DNA of 51,385 bases from RFPI01 sp964398195 (GTDB lineage: Bacteria; Pseudomonadota; Gammaproteobacteria; Burkholderiales; Methylophilaceae): the NCBI GenBank assembly GCA_964398195.1, contig CAYNLW010000007.1, positions 1 to 51,385 on the forward strand, in the 5' to 3' direction. The notes beneath the pieces are model-generated. The model saw only the letters and a list, made by a program, of their open reading frames with translations. It was not told where the DNA came from and did no database searches. The translations under genes were made by a program, and so were the position numbers. Below, in pieces: positions 16,383-26,334 of this stretch (positions within the stretch are counted from its first letter, which is position 1; every line of letters starts with the position of its first letter).

Positions 16383-17312
16383 TTAAATAAATTGCATGGC
16401 AGTGGCATCGACCAGCGCATGGGCATACACTTTGGGCGCGTCGGCCTCATGTTCAAAAGTGGCATATTCCCATGCCTGTTGGTCTGCCATTAAATTGCGT
16501 ATCAGTTGATTATTCATCGCATGACCGGATTTATAGGCGGTAAACGCGCCTAATAAAGGGTGACCTAGCACATATAAATCGCCTATGGCATCTAGTGCTT
16601 TATGTTTCACAAACTCGTTTTCATAACGCAGGCCATCGCGATTTAAGATTCTATATTCGTCCAACACGATGGCATTATCCAAACTGCCGCCACGCGCCAA
16701 GCCCATAGAGCGCAGCGCTTCGACTTCGTGCATAAAACCAAAAGTGCGGGCACGACTGACTTCGCGGATATACGAGTGATCGGCAAAATCGATCACCACG
16801 CGATTGTCCAATTCTTCAAATACTGGGTGTGGGAAGTCTATGGTGAAGTCTAAACGGAAACCAAAATACGGCTCAAAACGCACCCACTTATCGCCGTCTT
16901 GCACTTGTATGGTTTTCTTAATGCGAATAAATTTTTTCGCGCTCTCTTGTTCGGCGATTCCCGCTTGCTGTATCAGATACACAAACGGCGCCGAGCTGCC
17001 ATCCATAATCGGCACTTCAGCCGCGTTTAATTCGACCAATACATTATCTATGCCCAAACCAGCCAGCGCAGACAACAGATGTTCAACGGTGGCCACACGC
17101 ATACCATCGCACTGCAAGGCAGAGCACATGCGGGTATCAGTGACCAACTCAGGACAAACCTTTAATTCCGGCGCGTTCGGCAGATCAACACGTCGGAACA
17201 CGATACTGCTATCGACTGGGGCGGGTTTGAGCGTCATGGTGACTTTGTCACCAGAGTGCAACCCTACGCCAGTCGCGCTAATCGAGGTTTTTAATGTGCG
17301 TTGTTTTAACAT
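16383..17312 (-). CDS. lpxC: UDP-3-O-acyl-N-acetylglucosamine deacetylase
   Basis: 309-residue zinc amidase that catalyses the committed step of lipid A synthesis, deacetylating UDP-3-O-acyl-GlcNAc in the cytoplasm. Signatures: LKTSISATGVGLHSG, the zinc His in VEHLLSALAGLGIDN, MDGSSAPFVYLI, and the zinc-binding HKALDAIGDLYVLG (His and Asp). Its place immediately after ftsZ is the classical position at the end of the dcw cluster. The 183-bp spacer after ftsZ (17313-17495) contains no gene that I can support and may carry its own promoter. Confidence 0.97.
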   Translation of the reverse strand: MLKQRTLKTSISATGVGLHSGDKVTMTLKPAPVDSSIVFRRVDLPNAPELKVCPELVTDTRMCSALQCDGMRVATVEHLLSALAGLGIDNVLVELNAAEVPIMDGSSAPFVYLIQQAGIAEQESAKKFIRIKKTIQVQDGDKWVRFEPYFGFRLDFTIDFPHPVFEELDNRVVIDFADHSYIREVSRARTFGFMHEVEALRSMGLARGGSLDNAIVLDEYRILNRDGLRYENEFVKHKALDAIGDLYVLGHPLLGAFTAYKSGHAMNNQLIRNLMADQQAWEYATFEHEADAPKVYAHALVDATAMQFI

Positions 17313-17495
17313 CGTTGTGTCAGTTTTCTTTCATATCACTGGTTTTCTCGCCCATGGCTTAGACAATCTGGCCTTCACCAGCCTAGCTGTTTCAATTTAA
17401 CCTATGTCATTTAAGCCACGCAAACGGCTACAAGCATAGCATAAAGCATCTTGCTCGGTCACCCGCGACAGGCGCAACGCTAGGCTAGCAGCCGC

Positions 17496-18659
17496 TTAAT
17501 CGGCCTGTTTACGCAAGAAGGCAGGGATGTCGTATTCCTCTATGCCATCTTTTTGCATGGCTGCCACTTGGTCGCGACGATTGCCACTAAACACACTAGG
17601 CTCGTCTTCCACCGCATAACTGGCTGCGCCATATACAGGCTGATTATTGGTCGCTTCACGCTTGGTTTCTATCATGCGCATTTCTGGTTTTTGCTGACGA
17701 CGCTCGGCGGAATTTAAGCCTGTCGCCACCATAGTCACGCGCAAATCATCTCCTATGCTTTCGTCCAACACATTACCGACGATGACAGTGGCATCCTCAG
17801 CGGCATACGATTTGATGGTGTTCATCACATCGTAATACTCTTTCATTCTAAAGCTGCTGCTAGACGTGATATTCACCAAAACACCACGCGCATTGGTCAA
17901 GCTAACATTCTCTAACAATGGACTCGCCACTGCTTGTTCCGCTGCAATACGCGCACGTTCTGGACCAGAGGCCATGGCTGAACCCATCATCGCCATGCCC
18001 ATTTCGGACATCACGGTTTTTACGTCAGCGAAGTCCACGTTCACGGTACCGGCGTGATTGATAATTTCCGCGATGCCTGAAACCGCGTTGTGCAATACGT
18101 CATTGGCGGCGGCAAAAGCCTCCACAAAAGTCACATCTTCGCCCAACACTTCCATCAGTTTTTCATTCGGAATCACGATAAGAGAATCTACATTGCGGCC
18201 AAGTTCCTCCAAGCCCTCTGTAGCCACACTCATACGCTTGCCTTCAAAGGAAAACGGCTTGGTCACTACGGCCACCGTCAATATGCCCATTTCCTTGGCC
18301 ACTTGCGCCACCACTGGGGCTGCGCCTGTGCCTGTGCCACCACCCATACCTGCGGTGATAAACAGCATATCGGCACCATCTATCATGGCGGAAATGCGGT
18401 CTCTATCTTCCAATGCCGCTTCACGGCCTATCTCCGGCTTGGCGCCAGCGCCTAGCCCTTTGGTGATTTCATTGCCAATTTGCAAGATATTCGGCGCATT
18501 GCTTTTGTTTAACGCCTGCATATCGGTATTGGCACAAATAAACTCCACCCCATGCACATTCTTTTTAATCATATGCTCGACTGCATTACCGCCACAGCCA
18601 CCCACCCCGATGACCTTAATCACGGCCTCTTGCGTGGTCTTTTCTGAAATTTCAAACAT
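17496..18659 (-). CDS. ftsZ: Cell division GTPase FtsZ
   Basis: 387-residue tubulin homologue that polymerises into the Z ring. It has the N-terminal IKVIGVGGCGGNAVEHM, the tubulin signature GMGGGTGTGAAPVVA, and the T7-loop region NVDFADVKTVM. A variable linker follows, and the C-terminal peptide EEYDIPAFLRKQAD is the part that binds FtsA and SlmA. ATG 18659 has AGGAGG upstream. It is 32 bases after ftsA. SlmA, its inhibitor, is also in this window. Confidence 0.98.
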   Translation of the reverse strand: MFEISEKTTQEAVIKVIGVGGCGGNAVEHMIKKNVHGVEFICANTDMQALNKSNAPNILQIGNEITKGLGAGAKPEIGREAALEDRDRISAMIDGADMLFITAGMGGGTGTGAAPVVAQVAKEMGILTVAVVTKPFSFEGKRMSVATEGLEELGRNVDSLIVIPNEKLMEVLGEDVTFVEAFAAANDVLHNAVSGIAEIINHAGTVNVDFADVKTVMSEMGMAMMGSAMASGPERARIAAEQAVASPLLENVSLTNARGVLVNITSSSSFRMKEYYDVMNTIKSYAAEDATVIVGNVLDESIGDDLRVTMVATGLNSAERRQQKPEMRMIETKREATNNQPVYGAASYAVEDEPSVFSGNRRDQVAAMQKDGIEEYDIPAFLRKQAD

Positions 18660-18691
18660 ATCTGCCTCCTAAACTTCTGCCTTGTAAAAAA

Positions 18692-19930
18692 TTAAAAATT
18701 ACCTTTGAACCAATTCTTCATACGCTCCAAAATGCGTTGTAAAGAATTGGCCCCAAGATGCTGCTGAATATGTTGCTCGACCTGCTTTTTGCCTATGAGC
18801 AACAGTCCTACTCCGGTGGCGTAGCGTGGATTGCTCACCACTTCTGATAATCCGCCCACATAACGTGGCATGCCTAAACGTACTGGCATATGGAAAATTT
18901 CTTCGCCTAACTCGCCCATGCCGCGCATCATGGCGGAACCGCCAGTAATCACGATGCCAGAGGCAATCATTTGCTCTAGCCCACTGCGGCGCAGTTCGGC
19001 AAGAACAAACTCATATAACTCGACCACCCTAGGCTCTATCACTTCGGCCAAGGTTTGTACCGATAGATAACGCGATTCGCGCCCATCAGTAGCCTGCACT
19101 TCCACCGATTCGCGTGGGTCGGCTAACTGACGCAAAGCACAACCATGACGAATTTTGATTTCTTCGGCGGATTGGGTAGGGGTGCGCAATGCCACCGCCA
19201 CATCGTTGGTGATTTGGTCACCAGCAATCGGAATCACTGCGGTATGGCGGATCGCGCCTTGTTTAAATACCGCGATATCGGTGGTGCCACCGCCGATATC
19301 CACCAAGCACACGCCTAGCTCTTTTTCATCTTCGGTCAGCACCGCTTCGCTGGAGGCCAGCGGCTGCAAGATCAAATCGTTGACTTCTAAGCCACAGCGC
19401 TTAATGCTCTTGACGATATTTTGTGCTGCGGCGACCGCGCCGGTGACGATATGCACTTTGACTTCTAGCTTCATACCGCTCATGCCTAGCGGCTCTCGCA
19501 CGTCTTCTTGGCCGTCGATAATGTATTCTTGAGTGAGAATATGCAGAATCTGCTGATCAGATGGCAAAGCGATGGCTTGCGCCGTTTCAATCACGCGCGC
19601 CACATCGGCTTCGCTGACCTCGGCGTCTTTAATCTTGACCATGCCCCGCGCATTGATACTTTGCACATGGCTGCCGGCGATGCCGGTAAACACCTCGCTG
19701 ATTTTGCAATCGGCCATCAACTCGGCTTCTTCTATGGCGCGCTGCACCGCGTTCACGGTAGAGTCGATATTAATCACCACGCCTTTTTTTAGACCGCGTG
19801 AGGTATGTTGACCTATACCGATCACATTCAGGCTATTGTCCGGTAACAGCTCAGCCACGATCGCCACCACTTTAGATGTGCCGATATCCAGTCCAATAAT
19901 CAGATTTCTTTCGTCTTTTGCCCTACTCAT
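18692..19930 (-). CDS. ftsA: Cell division protein FtsA
   Basis: 412-residue actin-like ATPase that tethers FtsZ to the membrane. Visible: LIIGLDIGTSKVVAIVAE (phosphate 1), the inserted 1C domain, CLVDIGGGTTDIAVF (phosphate 2), GIVITGGSAMMRGM (adenosine region), and a C-terminal amphipathic tail (RILERMKNWFKGNF) of the kind used for membrane binding. It lies between ftsQ and ftsZ in the normal order, with 74 bases to ftsQ. Confidence 0.97.
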   Translation of the reverse strand: MSRAKDERNLIIGLDIGTSKVVAIVAELLPDNSLNVIGIGQHTSRGLKKGVVINIDSTVNAVQRAIEEAELMADCKISEVFTGIAGSHVQSINARGMVKIKDAEVSEADVARVIETAQAIALPSDQQILHILTQEYIIDGQEDVREPLGMSGMKLEVKVHIVTGAVAAAQNIVKSIKRCGLEVNDLILQPLASSEAVLTEDEKELGVCLVDIGGGTTDIAVFKQGAIRHTAVIPIAGDQITNDVAVALRTPTQSAEEIKIRHGCALRQLADPRESVEVQATDGRESRYLSVQTLAEVIEPRVVELYEFVLAELRRSGLEQMIASGIVITGGSAMMRGMGELGEEIFHMPVRLGMPRYVGGLSEVVSNPRYATGVGLLLIGKKQVEQHIQQHLGANSLQRILERMKNWFKGNF

Positions 19931-20004
19931 ATGGTGTCTCCAATTTTTAATCCTGCTGGTATTCCTTGTTACTTATCACTGCTATCTATTGGCGCCATGG
20001 CAAG

Positions 20005-20874
20005 CTAATTCGCCTTGCTACCGCCCTTGCCTTTGTCAGACTTACTTTTGCCCTTGGCTTTATTGCCGTCTTGCTGAGCCGCTGGCTTGCTCACTGCTGC
20101 TTTATTTGCTGGCGCTTTACTCACTGCCGACTTAGCTTGCGCGGCATACGGGTTATCAACCGTATTGGCCTGCGCCAGCATGCCGGCTTTACGCACCGCA
20201 AAACCATTCGGATAACGCAAATCGACATAGCTTAATTTGCCGCCCACGCTATTGAAGGTGGTGTCGTATGCCTTGATAAAACGCTCCAAACGCTCGCGCA
20301 TATTTTCTCTACCTAGCGCGATGGTTAAGCCAGACTCGGTGGTCAGTTGCCAAGAACCGCGTGGCGACAAAATCAGCTCGACAATTTTTTGCTGTTTCTC
20401 CTGCAATAATTGCTGATAGCGCCCATACGCTTCCGCCATCGCCGCCACCGAATCGCCCGGGCCATAAAACACCGGCAAATCAGCGTCTGAAGCGGCGGCA
20501 AACAACTCGCCATAATTGTTGACCAAGGCCACATTGCCCCAACGCGCCAAGGCTTGATGCTCCTCTATCGCGACTTCTAAGCTATCCGGCCAACGTCGTT
20601 TGACGCTGACATTTCTGGCCCAAGGCAGCTTTCTAAAGGCATCGCGGGTGCGCTCTAAATCGACCGTGAAGAAATTGCCGCTTAAATAGCGCCCCACAAT
20701 CAACTGCACCTGCTCTTGCGTAACATGCTGCAAATGGTTTTCCACTTTGATTTCCTTTAACGGAAATAGCGGTGTGCGTATCAGCAAAAACAGCGCCGCA
20801 TAAATCAGCATCAAAAACGCTAGCGCGAATAGCAAATTGGCCAGCAAATTCAGCACATGCGGCTTATTCCACAC
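20005..20874 (-). CDS. ftsQ: Cell division protein FtsQ
   Basis: 289-residue bitopic protein. A short cytoplasmic N-terminus is followed by one transmembrane helix (about residues 9-32), the POTRA domain (LFPLKEIKVENHLQHVTQE, then RKLPWARNVSVKRRWPDSLEV) and the FtsQ beta domain. The C-terminal 50 residues are an Ala/Lys/Ser-rich, probably unstructured tail, longer than in E. coli. GTG 20874 is chosen because a full AGGAGG lies five bases upstream; it overlaps the end of ddlB by 11 bases. FtsQ links the early and late divisome through FtsL and FtsB. Confidence 0.93.
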   Translation of the reverse strand: MWNKPHVLNLLANLLFALAFLMLIYAALFLLIRTPLFPLKEIKVENHLQHVTQEQVQLIVGRYLSGNFFTVDLERTRDAFRKLPWARNVSVKRRWPDSLEVAIEEHQALARWGNVALVNNYGELFAAASDADLPVFYGPGDSVAAMAEAYGRYQQLLQEKQQKIVELILSPRGSWQLTTESGLTIALGRENMRERLERFIKAYDTTFNSVGGKLSYVDLRYPNGFAVRKAGMLAQANTVDNPYAAQAKSAVSKAPANKAAVSKPAAQQDGNKAKGKSKSDKGKGGSKAN

Positions 20875-21811
20875 GCTCACCTCCTGCTGCCATGTGCGCG
20901 CCCTGTCCACCTTGCGCTAGGCTGAGAATTTTCAGCACCAAGCTGGCGAAGTCCATGCCAGCCGCTTTAGCCGCCATAGGCACCAAGCTATGGTCAGTCA
21001 TGCCGGGGCTGGTATTCACTTCTAAGAAATAATGCTGGCCTTGGCTATCCATCAAAAAATCCACCCGTCCCCAACCACGCCCGCCTATCGCGGCAAATGC
21101 TTGCAATGCCTCGGCTTGAATCTGCGCTTGTTGAGCCGCGCTTAACGCACATGGACAAACATATTGGGTGTCGTTGCGTAGGTATTTGGCTTCATAGTCA
21201 TAAAACTCATTGGCTGGCACGATTTGCACAATAGGCAAGGCTTGGTCGCCGATAATGCCGACGGTATATTCGCCGGCATCGATAAATTTTTCCGCGATTA
21301 CCAAGCGATCAGAAGCCAAGGCCAGCTGATAAGCGGCGGCTAAATCAGCCACCTGTTTCACCTTGCTAATACCTATGCTAGAGCCCTCATTGGCCGGTTT
21401 AACAAACAAAGGCAGGCCTAGTTGCTGGGCCACTTGCGCCCAATCGCTATCGGCATTCAGTAAACGGAACGGCGGTGTGGCGATGCCGGCAGCTTGCCAA
21501 ATCAATTTGGTGCGCCACTTATCCATGGCCAACGCCGAGGCCATCACGCCCGAACCGGTATAGGGAATATTCAGCAACTCCAAAGCGCCTTGCATACAAC
21601 CATCTTCGCCATAGCGGCCGTGCAAGGCGATAAACGCCATATCCGCCGCTTGCAATTCAGCTAGCGCTTGTTGCGCTGGGTCAAAGGCAAAGGCATCTAC
21701 GCCGCTTTGCAACAAGGCTTGCAATACCGCGCCGCCGCTGTTCAAGGAAATCTCTCGCTCAGCCGAACGACCGCCCATCAATACCGCTACTTTGCCTAAT
21801 CCTGTTTTCAT
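20864..21811 (-). CDS. ddlB: D-alanine--D-alanine ligase
   Basis: 315-residue ATP-grasp enzyme joining two D-alanines for the peptidoglycan stem peptide. Motifs: VLMGGRSAEREISLNSG, IALHGRYGEDGCMQG, PYTGSGVMASALAMDK, FVKPANEGSSIGISKV, and the metal-binding end FLEVNTSPGMTDHSL. The Tyr in the PYTGSG loop fits a D-Ala-D-Ala rather than D-Ala-D-Lac ligase. It overlaps murB by four bases (ATGA) and ftsQ by 11. Confidence 0.96.
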   Translation of the reverse strand: MKTGLGKVAVLMGGRSAEREISLNSGGAVLQALLQSGVDAFAFDPAQQALAELQAADMAFIALHGRYGEDGCMQGALELLNIPYTGSGVMASALAMDKWRTKLIWQAAGIATPPFRLLNADSDWAQVAQQLGLPLFVKPANEGSSIGISKVKQVADLAAAYQLALASDRLVIAEKFIDAGEYTVGIIGDQALPIVQIVPANEFYDYEAKYLRNDTQYVCPCALSAAQQAQIQAEALQAFAAIGGRGWGRVDFLMDSQGQHYFLEVNTSPGMTDHSLVPMAAKAAGMDFASLVLKILSLAQGGQGAHMAAGGERVE

Positions 21812-22704
21812 TGCTGTCCTAACACCTTGACTTCTTGTTGCAATTGCACGGCAAATTTTTCTGCCACGCTGTCGCGCATTAAATCGATTAACTGCTGTAT
21901 ATCCTTGGCGCTGGCATGACCTAAATTGACGATAAAGTTGGCATGCTTTTCAGAAATTTGCGCCCCGCCTATCACCTTGCCTTTTAAACCACAGGCCTCT
22001 ATCAAGCGCGCCGCGTGGTCGCCCGGTGGGTTACGGAAAGTAGAACCGGCATTGGGCATATTCAAGGGCTGAGTGGCTAAGCGCTTGGCCAATAATTGCT
22101 TCATGGCAATTTCTGCTGCGTGGCTATCGCCTTGCGGTAAACTCAACCAAGCGGCAGCAAACCATTCCTCGCTGCGTGGCATCTCAATATGCCGATAACT
22201 GGCGCTGAACTCGCTGCGCGCGCGTTGTCGTAAAACCCCTTGGCTATCTATCATCAATACGCGGCTCACCAAATCCCACGTTTCCCCGCCATGACAGCCA
22301 GCATTCATGGCCAAGGCGCCGCCCATGGTGCCGGGAATGCCAGCTAAAAATTCTGCGCCGGTGAGGCCGCATTTAATGGCAAAGCGCGCCACTTTTGCAG
22401 TAGTCACGCCAGCTTCGGCATACAGCAAATCCTGCTCTTGGCGCAAGGCATTCAGTGCGCCGTGCATAATAATCACCGTGCCGCTTATGCCCTCGTCCGG
22501 CACCAATAAATTGGAGCCCAAGCCCACCACATAACGTGGCTCGGTGGCAGGTAAATCGGCCAGAAATTCGCATAAGTCGTGCAAATCGGCGGGGATATAT
22601 AAACGCTCAGCAATCCCCCCCACACGCCAACTGTTATAGCGCGCCATCGGCTCTTGCAAGCGCAACTGGCCGCGTCCGTAAGACTTTTTCGCTAGCCCCA
22701 TCAT
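21808..22704 (-). CDS. murB: UDP-N-acetylenolpyruvoylglucosamine reductase
   Basis: 298-residue FAD flavoenzyme that reduces UDP-GlcNAc-enolpyruvate with NADPH to form UDP-MurNAc. Features: the FAD-binding YVVGLGSNLLVPDEGISG, GLTGAEFLAGIPGTMGGALAM, an AGSTFRNP serine region, and a C-terminal HANFIVNLGHASAKD. The YRH segment fits the type II/Tyr-loop-lacking form. Translation is coupled to murC (ATGA overlap) and to ddlB (ATGA overlap). Confidence 0.96.
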   Translation of the reverse strand: MMGLAKKSYGRGQLRLQEPMARYNSWRVGGIAERLYIPADLHDLCEFLADLPATEPRYVVGLGSNLLVPDEGISGTVIIMHGALNALRQEQDLLYAEAGVTTAKVARFAIKCGLTGAEFLAGIPGTMGGALAMNAGCHGGETWDLVSRVLMIDSQGVLRQRARSEFSASYRHIEMPRSEEWFAAAWLSLPQGDSHAAEIAMKQLLAKRLATQPLNMPNAGSTFRNPPGDHAARLIEACGLKGKVIGGAQISEKHANFIVNLGHASAKDIQQLIDLMRDSVAEKFAVQLQQEVKVLGQQ

Positions 22705-24092
22705 GCGGCTAACTCCTTGGTTTTGCTGGCCACCTGACCTATGCTGCCAGCGCCCATCACGATCACCACATCATCCGCTTGCGCGCTTTGCAAAATGGCC
22801 GCTGGTAACTCGGCTGTGCTGGCTAAGTAATGCAGCTGCAAGGGTTTGCCTTGCAAAGCCTGCAGCAAAGCGTGGCTATCCGCCCCTGCGATAGGCGCTT
22901 CGCCGGCGGCATACACCTCGGTCAGCAATAGCACGTCTAGGCTACTTAATACCTCGACAAACTCCGCCATACAGTCGCGTGTGCGGCTATAGCGGTGCGG
23001 CTGGAATGCCATCAGCAAGCGACGTCCGGGATAGGCGGCGCGCGCCGCAGCAATCACAGCGCGTAGCTCGACTGGGTGGTGGCCGTAATCATCAATCAAG
23101 GTAAAGCTACCGCCTTGCGCCAGCGCAATCTGGCCATAGTGCTCAAACCTTCTGCCCACCCCTTTAAATTCCGCCAAGGCTTTCACAATCGCGGCGTCCG
23201 GCACATTTAATTCGCTGGCAATGGCAATCGCTGCTAAGGCATTTTGTACATAGTGTCTGCCGGGCAAATTCAGCACCACATCAAAGCGTGTGGTAACCCC
23301 ATTCACGCGCTCGACCGTAAAGTGCATTTGCGTGCCCTGAGCGCGCACATTGAGAGCGCGCACATTGGCGTTGTCGGCAAACCCATAAGTGGTCACAGGC
23401 TTAGTCACTTTGGGCAAGATTTCGCGCACATTGGGGTCATCAATACAGAGCACGGCCATGCCCCAAAACGGCAGTTGCTGGATAAATTCCAAAAAGGCAT
23501 TTTTCAGCTTATCGAAGCTATGCTCGTAGGTATCCATATGATCGGCATCGATATTGGTCACCACCGCCATCACTGGAGTTAAGTGCAAGAACGAGGCATC
23601 TGATTCATCTGCTTCCGCCACAATAAACTCACCCGCCCCCAGCTTGGCATTAGCATTGGCCGACTCTAGGCGACCGCCGATGACGTAGGTGGGATCCATG
23701 CCAGCCTCCGCCAAAATACTGGCGATTAAGCTGGTGGTAGTGGTTTTGCCATGCGTGCCGGCCACTGCGATGCCCTGACGGAAGCGCATTAATTCGGCCA
23801 ACATCACTGCGCGTGGAATCACCGGAATTTTTTTGGCGCGCGCTGCCATTACTTCTGGATTGGCTTCATTGACCGCGCTAGACACCACCACCACATCGGC
23901 ATCGGATAAATGTTCAGACTGATGTCCTTGGAATACTTTGGCGCCAGCTTGGATTAAGCGCTGGGTCACCGCATTGCTGGCCAAATCTGAGCCGCTCACA
24001 TGGAAGCCCAAATTCACCATGACTTCGGCAATGCCGCTCATGCCGGAACCGGCGATACCGATAAAGTGGATATTTTTCACTTTATGCTTCAT
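22701..24092 (-). CDS. murC: UDP-N-acetylmuramate--L-alanine ligase
   Basis: 463-residue Mur ligase adding L-Ala to UDP-MurNAc. N-terminal HFIGIAGSGMSGIAEVM, the ATP loop VAGTHGKTTTTSLIASIL, EADESDASFLHLTP, NIDADHMDTYEHSF, and the C-terminal domain starting FTLIDDYGHHPVELRAVIAA. ATG 24092 is chosen (MKHKVKN) with AGGAG eight bases upstream; longer upstream extensions would overlap murG extensively. It overlaps the murG stop by four bases (ATGA). Confidence 0.96.
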   Translation of the reverse strand: MKHKVKNIHFIGIAGSGMSGIAEVMVNLGFHVSGSDLASNAVTQRLIQAGAKVFQGHQSEHLSDADVVVVSSAVNEANPEVMAARAKKIPVIPRAVMLAELMRFRQGIAVAGTHGKTTTTSLIASILAEAGMDPTYVIGGRLESANANAKLGAGEFIVAEADESDASFLHLTPVMAVVTNIDADHMDTYEHSFDKLKNAFLEFIQQLPFWGMAVLCIDDPNVREILPKVTKPVTTYGFADNANVRALNVRAQGTQMHFTVERVNGVTTRFDVVLNLPGRHYVQNALAAIAIASELNVPDAAIVKALAEFKGVGRRFEHYGQIALAQGGSFTLIDDYGHHPVELRAVIAAARAAYPGRRLLMAFQPHRYSRTRDCMAEFVEVLSSLDVLLLTEVYAAGEAPIAGADSHALLQALQGKPLQLHYLASTAELPAAILQSAQADDVVIVMGAGSIGQVASKTKELAA

Positions 24093-25174
24093 ACGCTGAC
24101 TCCTGATGACGGTTGCGCTAAGGTCTGGCAGATCTGCGCCACCGTTTGCGTGGCTTGTGGCTTGCCCAATGCACGTGCCGCTTGCGCCATGGTTAAACAT
24201 TGGGCGCGGCTGAGTTGGCTTAAATAGTGCGCCAAGCCTGCTGCGTTTAATTGGCTTTGCGGCATCAAACAGGCTGCACCATGCTCGGCTAAATAGCGGG
24301 CATTGCTGGTTTGATGATCGTCCACTGCAAATGGGAAGGGCACTAACACACTGCCCAAGCCTACCGCCGCCAATTCCGCCACGGTCATGGCACCGGCACG
24401 ACAGATAACAAAGTCAGCCCAGTCATAGCAATGCGCCATATCGGCTAAGTAATCTCGGCAATCGGCAGCCACAGCGTGTTGTTGATAAGCTTGTTGTAGC
24501 GCTTGAATATGTTGCGTGCCAGCTTGATGCAGCACACTAGGCCGTTGCTCAGCCGGCATTAAAGCGATGGCCGCCGGCACAAAGTCATTCAGTGCCTGCG
24601 CACCCAAGCTACCGCCCACCACCAAAATGCGTAACGGCCCGCTATGTTGAGCAAAGCGCTGCGCTGGCTCGGCTAATTGGCAAATCTCGGCGCGTACTGG
24701 ATTGCCCACCAGCAAGCCCTTGGGCAGGCTATTCGGGAAGGCGCATAAACGCTGCCTAGCCAACTTAGCTAATAAGCGGTTGGTCAAACCAGCGATGGAA
24801 TTTTGCTCATGAATGATTAAGGCTTTGCCCAATAATTTGGCTGCGATTCCCCCTGGGAAAGCGGCAAAGCCGCCCATGCCCAGCACCACATCGGGCTGCC
24901 ATAGACGCATGGCGGCAATGCTTTGCGCTAAAGCACGGCTTAATTTGAACGGCAAGACCAACCAAGTTAGCAAGCCCTTACCTCTGACACCACGCATGGT
25001 GATCATGGCTTTTTCATAAGGCTTGTCAGCGATCAGGCGATTTTCCATACCGCCTTCTGTGCATAACCACACCACGCGCCAACCTTGGCTGATTAAATCA
25101 TCAGCCACCGCCATGGCTGGATACACATGTCCGCCAGTGCCGCCTGCCATGACCATTAAGGTGCGTGGTTTCAT
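24089..25174 (-). CDS. murG: Undecaprenyl-PP-MurNAc-pentapeptide GlcNAc transferase
   Basis: 361-residue GT28 glycosyltransferase that adds GlcNAc to lipid I to make lipid II at the inner face of the cytoplasmic membrane. Signatures: MVMAGGTGGHVYPAMAVAD (G-loop 1), GMGGFAAFPGGIAAKLLG, HEQNSIAGLTNRLLA, VVGGSLGAQALNDF and CRAGAMTVAELAAVGL. ATG 25174 (MKPRTLM) is preferred. It overlaps ftsW by four bases and murC by four bases. Confidence 0.97.
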   Translation of the reverse strand: MKPRTLMVMAGGTGGHVYPAMAVADDLISQGWRVVWLCTEGGMENRLIADKPYEKAMITMRGVRGKGLLTWLVLPFKLSRALAQSIAAMRLWQPDVVLGMGGFAAFPGGIAAKLLGKALIIHEQNSIAGLTNRLLAKLARQRLCAFPNSLPKGLLVGNPVRAEICQLAEPAQRFAQHSGPLRILVVGGSLGAQALNDFVPAAIALMPAEQRPSVLHQAGTQHIQALQQAYQQHAVAADCRDYLADMAHCYDWADFVICRAGAMTVAELAAVGLGSVLVPFPFAVDDHQTSNARYLAEHGAACLMPQSQLNAAGLAHYLSQLSRAQCLTMAQAARALGKPQATQTVAQICQTLAQPSSGVSV

Positions 25175-26334
25175 ACCGGTATCCCCCGCACAATACGACG
25201 ATTTTCCCAATCAATACGCAATAGCAAAGCCATCGCCACGCAATTCACCAAGATGCCGCTACCGCCATACGACATCAGCGGCAGGGTCAAGCCCTTGGTG
25301 GGTAACAAGCCCATATTGACGCCCATATTGATTACCCCTTGCGCCGCCATCCACACCGCAATCCCTTGCGCCAACAGGGCAGAGAAATAACGCTCGTGAT
25401 GAATGGCTTCTTTGGCAATGGCAAAGCAACGTATCACCAGCCAGCTAAATAAGCCGATGACCGCCAACACACCGACAAAGCCCAGCTCTTCGGCAATCAC
25501 CGCCAATAAAAAGTCGGTATGTGCCTCTGGCAGATACAGCAATTTTTCTACGCTGGCACCTAGCCCCACACCAAACCACTCGCCACGACCAAATGCCATC
25601 AAGGCGTGCGATAGCTGATAGCCTTTGCCAAACGGATCTGCCCACGGGTTGATATAGCCAATAATGCGTTGCAGGCGATATGGCGAAGTCCAAATCAAAA
25701 AGATAAAACCGATCACTAGCAGAGTAATCAGCACGGCAAAGATGCGGATATTGATGCCACCTAACCATAGAATGCCGATAGCGATGCAGGCGATCACCGC
25801 GAACGCGCCAAAGTCTGGTTCAAACAATAACAAGCCGCCGACCAATAGCATCATGGCTAACATAGGTAAAAAGCCCTGTTTAATGCTATCCATCTGCGCC
25901 GCTTTGCGGGTGGTGAAATCAGCCACATAAATCGCCACCAATAACTTCATAAATTCCGAGGGCTGTATTTGTAAGAAAAATAATTTAATCCAGCGACGAC
26001 TGCCCAACACCTTATGCCCAACACCGGGGATGGCGACCAAGAACAGCAGCAATAAACCGCATAAAAATAAAATTGGCGCATAGCGTTGCAAGGTGGCGGT
26101 GGGCACTTGGAAGGCGATGGCGCCGGCGATTAAACCCAGCGCCACATAAATCGCTTGGCGCACTAGGAAATAGGTACTTTGCGCATTGGTGGCGGTGCTC
26201 ACTTCGGCGCTGGCGATAGAGGCGGAATACACCATCACCAACCCAAACGCCAATAAAATCAAACCCACCCAGAGCAAGGCTTGGTCATAACTAGCGCCGA
26301 TAATTTTGCTGCGATTGGCAAAAGTGATACTCAT
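25171..26334 (-). CDS. ftsW: SEDS peptidoglycan polymerase FtsW
   Basis: 387-residue integral membrane protein with about ten transmembrane helices, the divisome glycosyltransferase partner of FtsI. Family signs: GLVMVYSASIASAE, GSRRWIKLFFLQIQPSEFMK with the conserved Glu, HTDFLLAVIAEELGFVG, and the final LPLMSYGGSGILVNCVAMA. Position between murD and murG is canonical, with ATGA overlaps on both sides. Confidence 0.96.
   Translation of the reverse strand: MSITFANRSKIIGASYDQALLWVGLILLAFGLVMVYSASIASAEVSTATNAQSTYFLVRQAIYVALGLIAGAIAFQVPTATLQRYAPILFLCGLLLLFLVAIPGVGHKVLGSRRWIKLFFLQIQPSEFMKLLVAIYVADFTTRKAAQMDSIKQGFLPMLAMMLLVGGLLLFEPDFGAFAVIACIAIGILWLGGINIRIFAVLITLLVIGFIFLIWTSPYRLQRIIGYINPWADPFGKGYQLSHALMAFGRGEWFGVGLGASVEKLLYLPEAHTDFLLAVIAEELGFVGVLAVIGLFSWLVIRCFAIAKEAIHHERYFSALLAQGIAVWMAAQGVINMGVNMGLLPTKGLTLPLMSYGGSGILVNCVAMALLLRIDWENRRIVRGIPV

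Noticed and set aside
18058..18672. 204-codon plus-strand frame opposite ftsZ
   Set aside because: Shadow frame; ftsZ on the minus strand is complete and unambiguous.
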